64,000 bases of DNA from Citrobacter europaeus (GCA_020099315.1 CP083650.1:620001-684000); one strand, 5' to 3'; shown: positions 7,552-16,348, numbered from the stretch's first letter. Program-made: numbers and translations. Notes: generated by a model not told the origin, from the letters alone.

Positions 7552-9297
7552 TTATCCTCTAACCCAGGCCTTAATCGTGGCGAGCTGTTGTCCTATGCCT
7601 TTGCCAAACGGCGAAATGCGATACTCTCCAACGGCGGCTGGGATGATAAAGGTCTCTGCATAGTTGACGACAAACGGGGCAAACGCGCCGCTCGGGCTTT
7701 CGACAACGGCCTGCGCGCCTTCGACCAGGTTCAGGACGTTTACGCCGCCATGGGTATGGTGAGTGACCGGTGCCGTAAACCAGTGGCGACGCGTTTCGAT
7801 AAATTCGCGTTCGTGCATTCCGGTTCTTTCTTCTCGCCAACCTTCTCCTTCAGCGAGGGGTTCAATACGGTTGACCAGGTTGTCGTGCACCCATTGCGTG
7901 TCACGCTGCCAGTCAATAACCTGCTGACCGTGATCCAGATGTACCGGGCGCGGTAAGCCGTCTAACCCTAAGCGACCCCAGTCCCACAGTTTGAAGGTGA
8001 AAATATACGGCGTTGCGCTGATCTCCAGCACCATGGTACCTGCTCCCGAACAGTGAACGGTTCCGGCGGGGATCAGGAAGTGATCGTGTTTATGCGCAGG
8101 GATCTGATTCACGAATCGTTCATCATCAAACGTTTTTTCACCACGACCCGCGGCACGCAGATCGTCGAGCATATCCTGCGGCGCGATCCCGGTTTTGGTG
8201 CCGAGATACACCATGGCGTCCGGCTCGGCTTCGAGAATGTAATAGCTCTCATCCTGGGTATAGTGCATGCCAAACTGCTGCTGAATGTATTCGGTGAGCG
8301 GATGAACCTGAAAGCTCAAATTCTGACCGCCAATGGTGTCAAGAAAGTCAAAACGGATCGGGAATTCCGCGCCAAAGCGCGCATGGACTTTTTCGCCTAA
8401 CAGGGGGCGGGGACAGGTCAACACCAGATCCTGAGAGGGGATCTCGATCCGCACGTTGCCAAAACGCAGTAACAGGCTGTTTTCCTCGGGCACGCAATCA
8501 AAACACCACGCGTAATTGGGGGCTGAGGGATCGAGATCGAAGCGTTGTTTCATCCATTGCCCGCCCCAGACGCCGGGGTCAAAGAAAGGGGCAACGCGAA
8601 ACGGTTGTTGGGTGGTTTGTTGCAGACCGGCGCGTAGCGCGTCGCCGCTGACCATCGCAGGACTATTTTCTACCGTGGTATCGAGCAAATAATCGGCGCG
8701 TTTGAGTAACGGCGTTTTGTGTTTGTCGAAGACCCGCCATTCAATGAAAAAAGCACGTTTGTAACGACGAAGAATATCTTCATCCTGGTTTTCTGCCCCC
8801 CAGTTACCCAGCCCGTTATGGCGCATGCGTTGCTGAATTTCCCAGCGCGGAAGGTCAGCATAAACCAGCACGTCACCCGGGTGCGCCAATGCAGCGCCAG
8901 AGCCGTATACCACGACCAGTCCTTCACTAACGGCATCAATCTGTTGGCGGAGCTGGCTGAGTTTGTCGCTATCAAAAAATTCATCCAGGTGATGACAGGA
9001 AAGCACGCCGAATACGCGATCGTCGGTCAGGTTACGTGCCAGTAAATCATGCAGGGCCTGCTCATCGCGACGAGCGGATTCAATATTCAGTACCAGAGCG
9101 GTATCAAACGTCCTGATAAGCTGTTGCTCCAGCTCCTCAAGCCGCACGCCCGGATAGCAATCCACGATCAATACGGTTTTGGCTGCGCCAGAAACCCTGG
9201 TGTTAAGCACAGAATGGATTGACGACCAACCCTGCCAGGCGTGGTTGTCATAGCCCTGAACGTTAACCTCAGGGTATTTATTATAGGTTGTACGCAT
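7552..9297 (-). CDS. Kinase-like / class I mannose-6-phosphate isomerase fusion protein
   Basis: A 581-residue protein with two parts. Residues about 235-581 are a class I phosphomannose isomerase domain: zinc ligands appear as Gln330 and His332 (SFQVHP), Glu350 (DESYYIL) and His415 (PAGTVHC). Residues about 38-210 look like a nucleoside/uridine-kinase-type P-loop fold: hydrophobic VLIVD, then YPGVRLEEL in place of the GxxGxGK(S/T) loop, and a later ADLPRWEIQQR segment resembling a kinase lid or adenine-contact region. The lysine and serine of a working Walker A are missing, so this half probably does not hydrolyse ATP. It is first in the leftward PTS operon, with GGAG before the ATG and a LacI-type operator 28 bases upstream. 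Likely role: isomerising the PTS product toward fructose 6-phosphate, with a regulatory or sugar-binding N-terminal half. The N-terminal assignment is tentative. Confidence 0.75.
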   Translation of the reverse strand: MRTTYNKYPEVNVQGYDNHAWQGWSSIHSVLNTRVSGAAKTVLIVDCYPGVRLEELEQQLIRTFDTALVLNIESARRDEQALHDLLARNLTDDRVFGVLSCHHLDEFFDSDKLSQLRQQIDAVSEGLVVVYGSGAALAHPGDVLVYADLPRWEIQQRMRHNGLGNWGAENQDEDILRRYKRAFFIEWRVFDKHKTPLLKRADYLLDTTVENSPAMVSGDALRAGLQQTTQQPFRVAPFFDPGVWGGQWMKQRFDLDPSAPNYAWCFDCVPEENSLLLRFGNVRIEIPSQDLVLTCPRPLLGEKVHARFGAEFPIRFDFLDTIGGQNLSFQVHPLTEYIQQQFGMHYTQDESYYILEAEPDAMVYLGTKTGIAPQDMLDDLRAAGRGEKTFDDERFVNQIPAHKHDHFLIPAGTVHCSGAGTMVLEISATPYIFTFKLWDWGRLGLDGLPRPVHLDHGQQVIDWQRDTQWVHDNLVNRIEPLAEGEGWREERTGMHEREFIETRRHWFTAPVTHHTHGGVNVLNLVEGAQAVVESPSGAFAPFVVNYAETFIIPAAVGEYRISPFGKGIGQQLATIKAWVRG

Positions 9298-9324
9298 TTT
9301 CTTTCTCCGTGTTGGCTTATTTAA

Positions 9325-9340
9325 GATTAATCGATTAACC
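9325..9340. promoter_or_regulatory. LacI-type operator 2, before the PTS operon
   Basis: GATTAATCGATTAACC, the mirror image of operator 1's core. It lies 28 bases upstream of the ATG of the isomerase fusion, where it would block that promoter. Confidence 0.75.
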
Positions 9341-9355
9341 TTGTTTTCATAGTGT

Positions 9356-9372
9356 GGTTAACGCGATTAACC
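9356..9372. promoter_or_regulatory. LacI-type operator 3 (variant spacing)
   Basis: GGTTAACGCGATTAACC has the same half-sites as the other operators but is one base longer in the centre (CGC for TC). It lies 31 bases (centre to centre) from operator 2. Confidence 0.55.
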
Positions 9373-9411
9373 CGCCATAATCAGAATCCAGTGCGGTGAA
9401 ATACGCGTTAG

Positions 9412-9427
9412 CGTGATGTGAATCACA
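9412..9427. promoter_or_regulatory. CRP-like site in the divergent PTS/regulator region
   Basis: CGTGATGTGAATCACA fits TGTGA-N6-TCACA with one mismatch in the left half. It lies between the operators of the two divergent units, so catabolite activation of the sugar module is plausible. Assigned by consensus match only. Confidence 0.5.
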
Positions 9428-9446
9428 GGTAAAAAGACAAGATTTC

Positions 9447-9462
9447 GGTTATTCGATTAACC
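9447..9462. promoter_or_regulatory. LacI-type operator 4, before the regulator gene
   Basis: GGTTATTCGATTAACC, one base from a perfect palindrome, ends 23 bases before the ATG of the LacI-type gene. This position suggests autoregulation. Confidence 0.7.
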
Positions 9463-9485
9463 TTCGTAATAAATCAGGAGAAGTC

Positions 9486-10493
9486 ATGACAACAGTCACG
9501 TTGGCGCAGGTAGCTGAACGCGCGGGAGTCTCCACGGCAACCGTTTCAATGGTGTTGCGTAACCGGGGGCGCATTTCTCAGGCCACGCGTGACCGGGTGC
9601 TCAAAGCGCTGGATGATGCTGGGTACGTTTATAACCAAACTGCCGCCAACCTGCGTAACCGGAGCAGTAATCAGGTCGGATTGTTGTTACACGATATCAC
9701 GAACCCTTTTTACGGTGAGATGACGGCAGGGCTAAGCCACGAGATGGAACGGCATGACCTGCTGTTGTTTCTGGCAAACAGCGAAGAGTCAGGAGAGCGG
9801 CAGCAAAAATTTGTTGATTCGTTGATGCGCAATAATGCCTGCGGCATGGTGCTCTGTGCGGCGCGCGAAACGCCGACATCCTTCTTTGAAGCGCTGAAAA
9901 GGCGCAATATTCCCGCCATCATGGTGGTCCGTCCCCTTAGCGATCCTGATTTTGATTTTGTGGGCACCGATAACTTTCTCGGCACGCAAATGGCGACCAC
10001 CCATTTAGTCAAAATGGGGCACAAGAATATTGCGTTTATTGGCGGGAGCCCAAGTTCCGGCAGCCGGGCGCAGCGTATCGGCGGATTCACCAGCACATTG
10101 CTGGAGCATGGAATATCGCCGAACCCGCAATGGATAGTGGCGACGCAGGCCAGCCAAATTGACGGCGCAAAAGCGGCGGAGTCTCTTCTTCTGCGTTTCC
10201 CGCAAATTACCGCCGCCGTTTGCTATCAGGATATCGTGGCGCTTGGGGTCATGCAGGCATTGCGTAAGATGGGGCGTGAACCAGGACGCGATTTTGCGTT
10301 GGTGGGGTTCGACGACATCACCGAAGCGGCGCTGGTTCAACCTGCGCTCACCACCGTGTCGGTGGCGGCAAAAGAGATAGGTCGTAAGGCTGGAGAGCTA
10401 CTTTACAGTCGCATTCAGGGAAATGACGAGCCACCGAAACGTATTATTCTGCCGCCTGCGCTGGTGGTCAGAGAATCATGTGGTTTTAGCTGA
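9486..10493 (+). CDS. LacI-family transcriptional regulator
   Basis: A 335-residue DNA-binding repressor. The helix-turn-helix is at residues 5-25 (TLAQVAERAGVSTATVSMVL) and the hinge helix region at 47-58 (YVYNQTAANLRN). The rest is a periplasmic-binding-protein-like sensor domain starting VGLLLHDITNPFYGE. By eye it is nearest the MalI branch of the family. It is divergent from the PTS/isomerase operon, with three operators in the shared gap and a fourth before the cupin genes. The inducer is presumably the PTS sugar or its phosphate. AGGAG precedes the ATG. Confidence 0.9.
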   Translation: MTTVTLAQVAERAGVSTATVSMVLRNRGRISQATRDRVLKALDDAGYVYNQTAANLRNRSSNQVGLLLHDITNPFYGEMTAGLSHEMERHDLLLFLANSEESGERQQKFVDSLMRNNACGMVLCAARETPTSFFEALKRRNIPAIMVVRPLSDPDFDFVGTDNFLGTQMATTHLVKMGHKNIAFIGGSPSSGSRAQRIGGFTSTLLEHGISPNPQWIVATQASQIDGAKAAESLLLRFPQITAAVCYQDIVALGVMQALRKMGREPGRDFALVGFDDITEAALVQPALTTVSVAAKEIGRKAGELLYSRIQGNDEPPKRIILPPALVVRESCGFS

Positions 10494-10626
10494 TCGTCAT
10501 GCCTTTTACTGATATCTCTGCCTGTTTATCATTAAATTCTAATTATCGACGTTTTCGGCTGGCGGCGCAGCGTCGCGCTGGTTAATCTGAAAACGATTTA
10601 CGTAAAATTAACAAAAGAGAATAGCT

Positions 10627-11448
10627 ATGCATGATGCACATATCCGCGTTGCCATCGCGGGAGCCGGAGGACGCATGGGGCGTCAGTTGATTCAGGCCAC
10701 TCTCGGCATGGATGGCGTACAGCTCGGCGCGGCGCTGGAGCGCGAAGGATCTTCCTTACTGGGAAGCGATGCTGGAGAGTTAGCGGGAGCCGGGAAAACG
10801 GGCGTTACCGTACAAAGTAGCCTTGAAGCGGTGAAAGATGATTTCGATGTTTTCATCGATTTTACCCGCCCGGAAGGCACGCTGGCGCATCTGGCGTTTT
10901 GCCGCCAGCACGGTAAAGGGATGGTGATTGGCACCACCGGCTTTGATGACGCAGGTAAACAGGCTATTCGCGATGCCGCGCAGGAGATTGCTATCGTTTT
11001 CGCCGCGAACTTTAGCGTTGGCGTCAATGTCATGCTTAAGCTGCTGGAGAAGGCGGCGAAAGTGATGGGTGATTACACCGATATTGAGATTATTGAAGCC
11101 CACCACCGCCATAAAGTGGATGCGCCGTCAGGCACTGCGCTGGCGATGGGCGAGGCGATTGCCGGGGCGCTGGATAAAGATTTAAAAGAGTGCGCGGTCT
11201 ATTCGCGTGAAGGTTACACCGGCGAGCGCGTACCGGGCACGATCGGTTTTGCCACGGTGCGGGCGGGGGATATCGTCGGTGAGCATACCGCGATGTTTGC
11301 CGATATTGGCGAGCGTATTGAGATCACGCATAAAGCGTCCAGCCGTATGACCTTTGCCAATGGCGCAGTGCGATCGGCGATTTGGCTGAAATCAAAGTCA
11401 AATGGTCTTTTTGATATGAAAGATGTGCTTAATTTACGCAATTTATAG
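10627..11448 (+). CDS. dapB: 4-hydroxy-tetrahydrodipicolinate reductase
   Basis: Cytoplasmic enzyme of the diaminopimelate/lysine pathway, 273 residues as in E. coli. The NAD(P)H-binding glycine motif is AGAGGRMG at residues 11-18. The catalytic segment EAHHRHKVDAPSGTA holds His159, His160 and Lys163. It stands alone with its own terminator, directly upstream of carAB. In E. coli it follows rihC; here the sugar module separates them. Confidence 0.97.
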   Translation: MHDAHIRVAIAGAGGRMGRQLIQATLGMDGVQLGAALEREGSSLLGSDAGELAGAGKTGVTVQSSLEAVKDDFDVFIDFTRPEGTLAHLAFCRQHGKGMVIGTTGFDDAGKQAIRDAAQEIAIVFAANFSVGVNVMLKLLEKAAKVMGDYTDIEIIEAHHRHKVDAPSGTALAMGEAIAGALDKDLKECAVYSREGYTGERVPGTIGFATVRAGDIVGEHTAMFADIGERIEITHKASSRMTFANGAVRSAIWLKSKSNGLFDMKDVLNLRNL

Positions 11449-11501
11449 CTTTTATTACCCTTCGTGATGTGGTTATTGTAATCATAATTACTTGATTACA
11501 T

Positions 11502-11527
11502 AGGGCAATATTTTATTGCCCTTTTAT
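11502..11527 (+). terminator. Terminator after dapB
   Basis: Stem AGGGCAAT / ATTGCCCT with a 5-base AT loop, running into a T-rich tract. Confidence 0.85.
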
Positions 11528-11610
11528 TTTTTGCTTTTGAGTGTGTTTTTTCTTTTAATCTGGCGTTTGTCTGTATTTTGTTGGATGATTTTGTTATCTC
11601 AATGTAAATT

Positions 11611-11626
11611 TTGACCAAATGGTCCA
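11611..11626. promoter_or_regulatory. RutR-like operator upstream of carAB P1
   Basis: TTGACCAAATGGTCCA matches the RutR consensus TTGACCA-N2-TGGTCAA with one mismatch. RutR senses uracil/thymine and is known to act upstream of carAB in E. coli. Confidence 0.7.
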
Positions 11627-11668
11627 CTTTTTTCTATCATGCTTCATGTTTTTACACTCTTTGCCTGC

Positions 11669-11684
11669 CGCAAGCGTTTTCCAC
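11669..11684. promoter_or_regulatory. PurR-like box upstream of carAB
   Basis: CGCAAGCGTTTTCCAC resembles the PurR consensus ACGCAAACGTTTTCNT. E. coli carAB P1 carries a PurR site in the same setting. Confidence 0.6.
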
Positions 11685-11854
11685 TCCGAGTTAGCTGATC
11701 TTTTTGCCTGTTAAATCGTGTGATTTATCCCAGTGGCGTAAAATAATAATAAAAAATGCCCTTTTGGGTAGACTTTTACGTGGGCTATCTCTAGAATGCC
11801 GCCGTTTGCCAGAAATCCATAGGTAAGCAAATTTGCATTGATTCATGAGGTGTT

Positions 11855-11893
11855 AATGAATTAATATGCAAATAAAGTGAGTGAATATTCTCT
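11855..11893. promoter_or_regulatory. Tandem ARG boxes over carAB P2
   Basis: Two TGAAT-type half-palindromic blocks, TGAATTAATATGCA and GTGAATATTCTC, have centres about 21-22 bases apart. That is the spacing of paired ArgR boxes, and they end just before the carA ribosome-binding site. Confidence 0.7.
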
Positions 11894-11903
11894 GGAGGGT
11901 GTT

Positions 11904-13052
11904 TTGATTAAGTCAGCGCTATTGGTTCTGGAAGACGGAACCCAGTTTCACGGTCGGGCCATAGGGGCAACAGGTTCGGCGGTTGGGGAAGTCGTTTTCA
12001 ATACTTCAATGACCGGTTATCAAGAAATCCTCACTGATCCTTCCTATTCCCGCCAAATCGTCACTCTTACTTATCCTCATATCGGTAATGTCGGCACCAA
12101 CGAAGCCGATGCAGAATCTTCTCAGGTACATGCGCAAGGCCTGGTCATCCGCGACCTGCCGCTGATTGCCAGCAACTTCCGCGATACTGAAGACCTCTCT
12201 TCTTACCTCAAACGCCATAACATTGTGGCGATTGCCGATATCGATACCCGTAAGCTGACGCGTTTGCTGCGTGAAAAGGGCGCACAAAACGGCTGCATCA
12301 TCGCGGGCGATAACCCGGATGCGGCGCTGGCACTGGAAAAAGCGAAAGCCTTCCCGGGTCTGAACGGTATGGATCTGGCGAAAGAAGTGACCACCGCGGA
12401 GCCTTATAGCTGGACGCAGGGGAGCTGGACGCTGGCCGGTGACCTGCCGGAAGCTAAATCCGCCGATGAACTGCCGTTCCACGTTGTGGCTTACGATTTC
12501 GGCGCCAAACGTAACATTCTGCGTATGTTAGCGGACCGCGGCTGCCGCCTGACGGTGGTTCCGGCGAAGACCTCCGCAGAAGACGTGCTGGCGATGAATC
12601 CAGATGGCATTTTCCTGTCCAACGGCCCTGGCGACCCGGCGCCGTGCGACTACGCGATTACCGCGATTCAGAAATTCCTCGAAACCGATATTCCGGTATT
12701 TGGCATCTGCCTCGGCCATCAGCTGCTGGCGCTGGCGAGCGGTGCGAAGACCATTAAGATGAAGTTTGGCCACCACGGCGGCAACCATCCGGTAAAAGAT
12801 ATTGATAACAACACCGTGATGATCACCGCGCAGAACCACGGTTTTGCGGTCGATGAGGCTTCCATGCCTGCCAACCTGCGCGTGACCCACAAGTCACTGT
12901 TCGACGGCACCCTGCAGGGGATTCATCGTACCGACAAACCGGCGTTCAGCTTCCAGGGTCACCCTGAAGCGAGCCCTGGCCCGCACGATGCCGCACCGCT
13001 GTTCGATCACTTCATCGAACTTGTAGAGCAATACCGTAAGACCGCTAAATAA
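11904..13052 (+). CDS. carA: Carbamoyl-phosphate synthase small subunit
   Basis: Glutaminase subunit that delivers ammonia to CarB for carbamoyl phosphate, shared by arginine and pyrimidine synthesis. I chose the TTG at 11904: it follows CTGGAGGG, gives 382 residues and begins IKSALLVLEDG after the initiator, as in E. coli CarA. An in-frame upstream extension exists but would run through the ARG boxes. The class I amidotransferase domain is C-terminal, with nucleophile Cys269 in FGICLGHQ and the His/Glu pair in FQGHPEASPGP. Confidence 0.97.
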   Translation: MIKSALLVLEDGTQFHGRAIGATGSAVGEVVFNTSMTGYQEILTDPSYSRQIVTLTYPHIGNVGTNEADAESSQVHAQGLVIRDLPLIASNFRDTEDLSSYLKRHNIVAIADIDTRKLTRLLREKGAQNGCIIAGDNPDAALALEKAKAFPGLNGMDLAKEVTTAEPYSWTQGSWTLAGDLPEAKSADELPFHVVAYDFGAKRNILRMLADRGCRLTVVPAKTSAEDVLAMNPDGIFLSNGPGDPAPCDYAITAIQKFLETDIPVFGICLGHQLLALASGAKTIKMKFGHHGGNHPVKDIDNNTVMITAQNHGFAVDEASMPANLRVTHKSLFDGTLQGIHRTDKPAFSFQGHPEASPGPHDAAPLFDHFIELVEQYRKTAK

Positions 13053-13070
13053 TCAGGAGCTGAGAAGACA

Positions 13071-16000
13071 ATGCCAAAACGTACAGACATAAAAAGCATC
13101 CTGATCCTCGGCGCGGGTCCGATTGTTATCGGTCAGGCGTGTGAGTTTGACTACTCCGGCGCGCAGGCGTGTAAAGCGCTGCGTGAAGAGGGTTACCGCG
13201 TTATTCTGGTGAACTCCAACCCGGCAACCATCATGACCGACCCGGAAATGGCCGATGCCACCTACATCGAGCCGATTCACTGGGAAGTGGTGCGTAAAAT
13301 CATCGAAAAAGAGCGCCCGGACGCGGTGCTGCCAACTATGGGCGGTCAGACGGCGCTTAACTGCGCGCTGGAACTGGAACGTCAGGGCGTACTGGCTGAG
13401 TTCGGCGTGACCATGATTGGCGCGACGGCGGATGCCATTGATAAAGCGGAAGACCGTCGTCGCTTCGACATCGCGATGAAAAAAATTGGTCTTGATACCG
13501 CGCGTTCAGGCATCGCCCACACCATGGAAGAAGCGCTGGCGGTTGCCGCTGACGTTGGCTTCCCGTGCATTATCCGCCCTAGCTTCACCATGGGCGGCAC
13601 CGGCGGCGGTATCGCCTACAACCGCGAAGAGTTCGAAGAAATCTGCGAACGTGGTCTGGATCTTTCCCCAACCAACGAGCTGCTGATTGATGAATCGCTG
13701 ATTGGCTGGAAAGAGTACGAGATGGAAGTGGTGCGTGATAAAAACGACAACTGCATCATCGTCTGCTCCATCGAAAACTTTGACGCGATGGGTATCCATA
13801 CCGGTGACTCCATCACCGTAGCACCTGCCCAGACGCTGACCGACAAAGAATATCAAATCATGCGTAACGCCTCGATGGCGGTACTGCGTGAAATCGGCGT
13901 GGAAACCGGCGGTTCTAACGTCCAGTTTGCGGTAAACCCGAAAAACGGCCGCCTGATTGTCATCGAGATGAACCCGCGCGTATCCCGTTCTTCTGCGCTG
14001 GCATCTAAAGCCACCGGTTTCCCGATTGCGAAAGTCGCCGCCAAGCTGGCGGTGGGCTATACCCTCGACGAACTGATGAACGACATCACCGGCGGCCGTA
14101 CTCCGGCTTCATTTGAGCCGTCCATCGACTACGTTGTGACCAAAATTCCACGCTTCAACTTCGAGAAATTCGTTGGCGCTAACGACCGTCTGACCACGCA
14201 GATGAAATCTGTCGGTGAAGTGATGGCGATTGGCCGCACCCAGCAGGAATCGCTGCAGAAAGCGCTGCGCGGTCTGGAAGTGGGCGCGACCGGCTTCGAC
14301 CCGAAAGTAAGCCTCGACGATCCGGAAGCATTGACCAAAATCCGCCGCGAGCTGAAAGACGCGGGCGCTGAGCGTATCTGGTACATCGCCGATGCCTTCC
14401 GTGCGGGCCTGTCCATCGATGGCGTGTTCAACCTGACCAACATCGACCGCTGGTTCCTGGTGCAGATTGAAGAGCTGGTGCGTCTGGAAGAAAAAGTCAC
14501 CGACCTTGGCATTAACGGCCTCGACGCTGACTTCCTGCGCGTACTGAAGCGTAAAGGCTTCGCTGATGCGCGTCTGGCGAAACTGGCCGGCGTACGCGAA
14601 GCGGAAATCCGCAAGCTGCGTGACCAATTTAATCTGCACCCGGTCTACAAGCGTGTGGATACCTGTGCGGCAGAATTTGCCACCGATACCGCCTACATGT
14701 ACTCCACTTATGAAGACGAGTGTGAAGCGAATCCGTCCGTCGACCGCGACAAGATTATGGTGCTGGGCGGTGGTCCAAACCGTATCGGCCAGGGTATTGA
14801 GTTCGATTACTGCTGCGTACACGCCTCGCTGGCGCTGCGTGAAGACGGTTACGAGACCATTATGGTCAACTGTAACCCGGAAACGGTTTCTACCGACTAC
14901 GACACTTCTGACCGCCTGTACTTCGAGCCGGTCACGCTTGAAGACGTACTGGAAATCGTGCGCATCGAGAAGCCAAAAGGCGTCATCGTGCAATACGGCG
15001 GCCAGACCCCGCTGAAGCTGGCGCGTGCGCTGGAAGCGGCAGGCGTACCGGTTATCGGCACCAGCCCAGATGCCATCGACCGGGCGGAAGACCGCGAGCG
15101 TTTCCAGCAGGCGGTTGACCGTCTGAAGCTGAAACAACCGGCGAACGCTACCGTAACCGCCATTGAGATGGCCGTTGAGAAGGCGAAAGAGATTGGTTAC
15201 CCGTTGGTGGTGCGCCCGTCCTACGTACTTGGCGGCCGCGCGATGGAAATCGTCTACGACGAAGCCGACCTGCGTCGCTACTTCCAGACTGCGGTCAGCG
15301 TTTCTAACGATGCGCCAGTGCTGCTGGACCGTTTCCTTGATGATGCAGTTGAAGTGGACGTGGATGCTATCTGCGACGGCGAAATGGTGCTGATTGGCGG
15401 CATCATGGAGCACATCGAACAGGCGGGCGTGCACTCTGGCGACTCCGCATGTTCTCTGCCAGCGTACACCCTGAGCCAGGAAATTCAGGATATGATGCGC
15501 CAGCAGGTGCAGAAACTGGCCTTCGAGCTGCAGGTTCGCGGTCTGATGAACGTCCAGTTTGCCGTGAAGAATAACGAAGTTTATCTGATTGAAGTGAACC
15601 CGCGTGCGGCGCGTACCGTTCCGTTCGTCTCCAAGGCAACTGGCGTACCGCTGGCAAAAGTCGCGGCGCGCGTGATGGCCGGGAAAACGCTGGCACAGCA
15701 GGGCGTAACTAAAGAAGTTATCCCGCCTTACTACTCGGTGAAAGAAGTGGTGCTGCCGTTCAACAAATTCCCAGGCGTTGACCCGCTGTTAGGGCCAGAA
15801 ATGCGCTCTACCGGGGAAGTGATGGGCGTGGGCCGCACCTTCGCGGAAGCGTTCGCCAAGGCACAACTGGGCAGTAGCTCCACCATGAAAAAGCAGGGTC
15901 GTGCGCTGCTCTCCGTTCGCGAAGGCGATAAAGAGCGCGTGGTTGACCTGGCGGCGAAGCTGCTGAAGTTTGGCTTCGAGCTTGATGCGACGCACGGGAC

Positions 16001-16298
16001 CGCGATTGTGCTGGGCGAAGCGGGTATCAATCCACGTCTGGTGAACAAGGTGCATGAAGGCCGTCCGCACATTCAGGACCGTATCAAGAATGGCGAATAT
16101 ACTTACATCATCAACACCACCGAAGGTCGTCAGGCGATTGAAGACTCCAAGCTGATTCGCCGTAGCGCACTGCAGTATAAGGTGCATTATGACACTACCC
16201 TGAACGGTGGTTTCGCGACGGCGATGGCGCTAAATGCTGACGCTACCGAGAAGGTGACCTCGGTTCAGGAAATGCACGCGCAGATCAAAAAGGCATAA
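13071..16298 (+). CDS. carB: Carbamoyl-phosphate synthase large subunit
   Basis: Synthetase subunit of about 1075 residues that makes carbamoyl phosphate from bicarbonate, ammonia and two ATP. The two homologous ATP-grasp halves are evident: GAGPIVIGQACEFDYSGAQA near residue 15 recurs as GGGPNRIGQGIEFDYCCVHA near residue 565, each followed by an MGGQTALN- or YGGQTPLK-type motif. The C-terminal allosteric domain (about 935-1075) binds UMP and ornithine in the E. coli enzyme. It starts 18 bases after carA in the same operon. Confidence 0.98.
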   Translation: MPKRTDIKSILILGAGPIVIGQACEFDYSGAQACKALREEGYRVILVNSNPATIMTDPEMADATYIEPIHWEVVRKIIEKERPDAVLPTMGGQTALNCALELERQGVLAEFGVTMIGATADAIDKAEDRRRFDIAMKKIGLDTARSGIAHTMEEALAVAADVGFPCIIRPSFTMGGTGGGIAYNREEFEEICERGLDLSPTNELLIDESLIGWKEYEMEVVRDKNDNCIIVCSIENFDAMGIHTGDSITVAPAQTLTDKEYQIMRNASMAVLREIGVETGGSNVQFAVNPKNGRLIVIEMNPRVSRSSALASKATGFPIAKVAAKLAVGYTLDELMNDITGGRTPASFEPSIDYVVTKIPRFNFEKFVGANDRLTTQMKSVGEVMAIGRTQQESLQKALRGLEVGATGFDPKVSLDDPEALTKIRRELKDAGAERIWYIADAFRAGLSIDGVFNLTNIDRWFLVQIEELVRLEEKVTDLGINGLDADFLRVLKRKGFADARLAKLAGVREAEIRKLRDQFNLHPVYKRVDTCAAEFATDTAYMYSTYEDECEANPSVDRDKIMVLGGGPNRIGQGIEFDYCCVHASLALREDGYETIMVNCNPETVSTDYDTSDRLYFEPVTLEDVLEIVRIEKPKGVIVQYGGQTPLKLARALEAAGVPVIGTSPDAIDRAEDRERFQQAVDRLKLKQPANATVTAIEMAVEKAKEIGYPLVVRPSYVLGGRAMEIVYDEADLRRYFQTAVSVSNDAPVLLDRFLDDAVEVDVDAICDGEMVLIGGIMEHIEQAGVHSGDSACSLPAYTLSQEIQDMMRQQVQKLAFELQVRGLMNVQFAVKNNEVYLIEVNPRAARTVPFVSKATGVPLAKVAARVMAGKTLAQQGVTKEVIPPYYSVKEVVLPFNKFPGVDPLLGPEMRSTGEVMGVGRTFAEAFAKAQLGSSSTMKKQGRALLSVREGDKERVVDLAAKLLKFGFELDATHGTAIVLGEAGINPRLVNKVHEGRPHIQDRIKNGEYTYIINTTEGRQAIEDSKLIRRSALQYKVHYDTTLNGGFATAMALNADATEKVTSVQEMHAQIKKA

Positions 16299-16348
16299 AA
16301 AAAGGGTCCGGTGATAATTGCGTTAACCGGACCAGCAATATAATTTTG

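Larger units (their letters stand above)
11528..11903 (+). promoter_or_regulatory. carAB control region
   Basis: This AT-rich gap of about 375 bases corresponds to the two-promoter control region of E. coli carAB. P1 is controlled by pyrimidines and purines and P2 by arginine. Visible elements, from left to right, are a RutR-like palindrome at 11611, a PurR-like box near 11669 and tandem ARG boxes near 11855-11893. The RNA polymerase hexamers were not fixed exactly. Confidence 0.75.

Noticed and set aside
3480..10493. Integrated mobile element carrying the sugar module
   Set aside because: No integrase, transposase, tRNA target or flanking direct repeats were seen. Horizontal gain is possible but not shown by the sequence.
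11877..11903. Upstream extension of carA (9 codons)
   Set aside because: It would start within the ARG box region and lacks a ribosome-binding site. The TTG at 11904 has a clear one and gives the known length.
14109..15434. 441-codon open frame on the - strand
   Set aside because: It is the antisense of carB. GC-rich third positions of the real gene leave the opposite frame open; no ribosome-binding site or family similarity.
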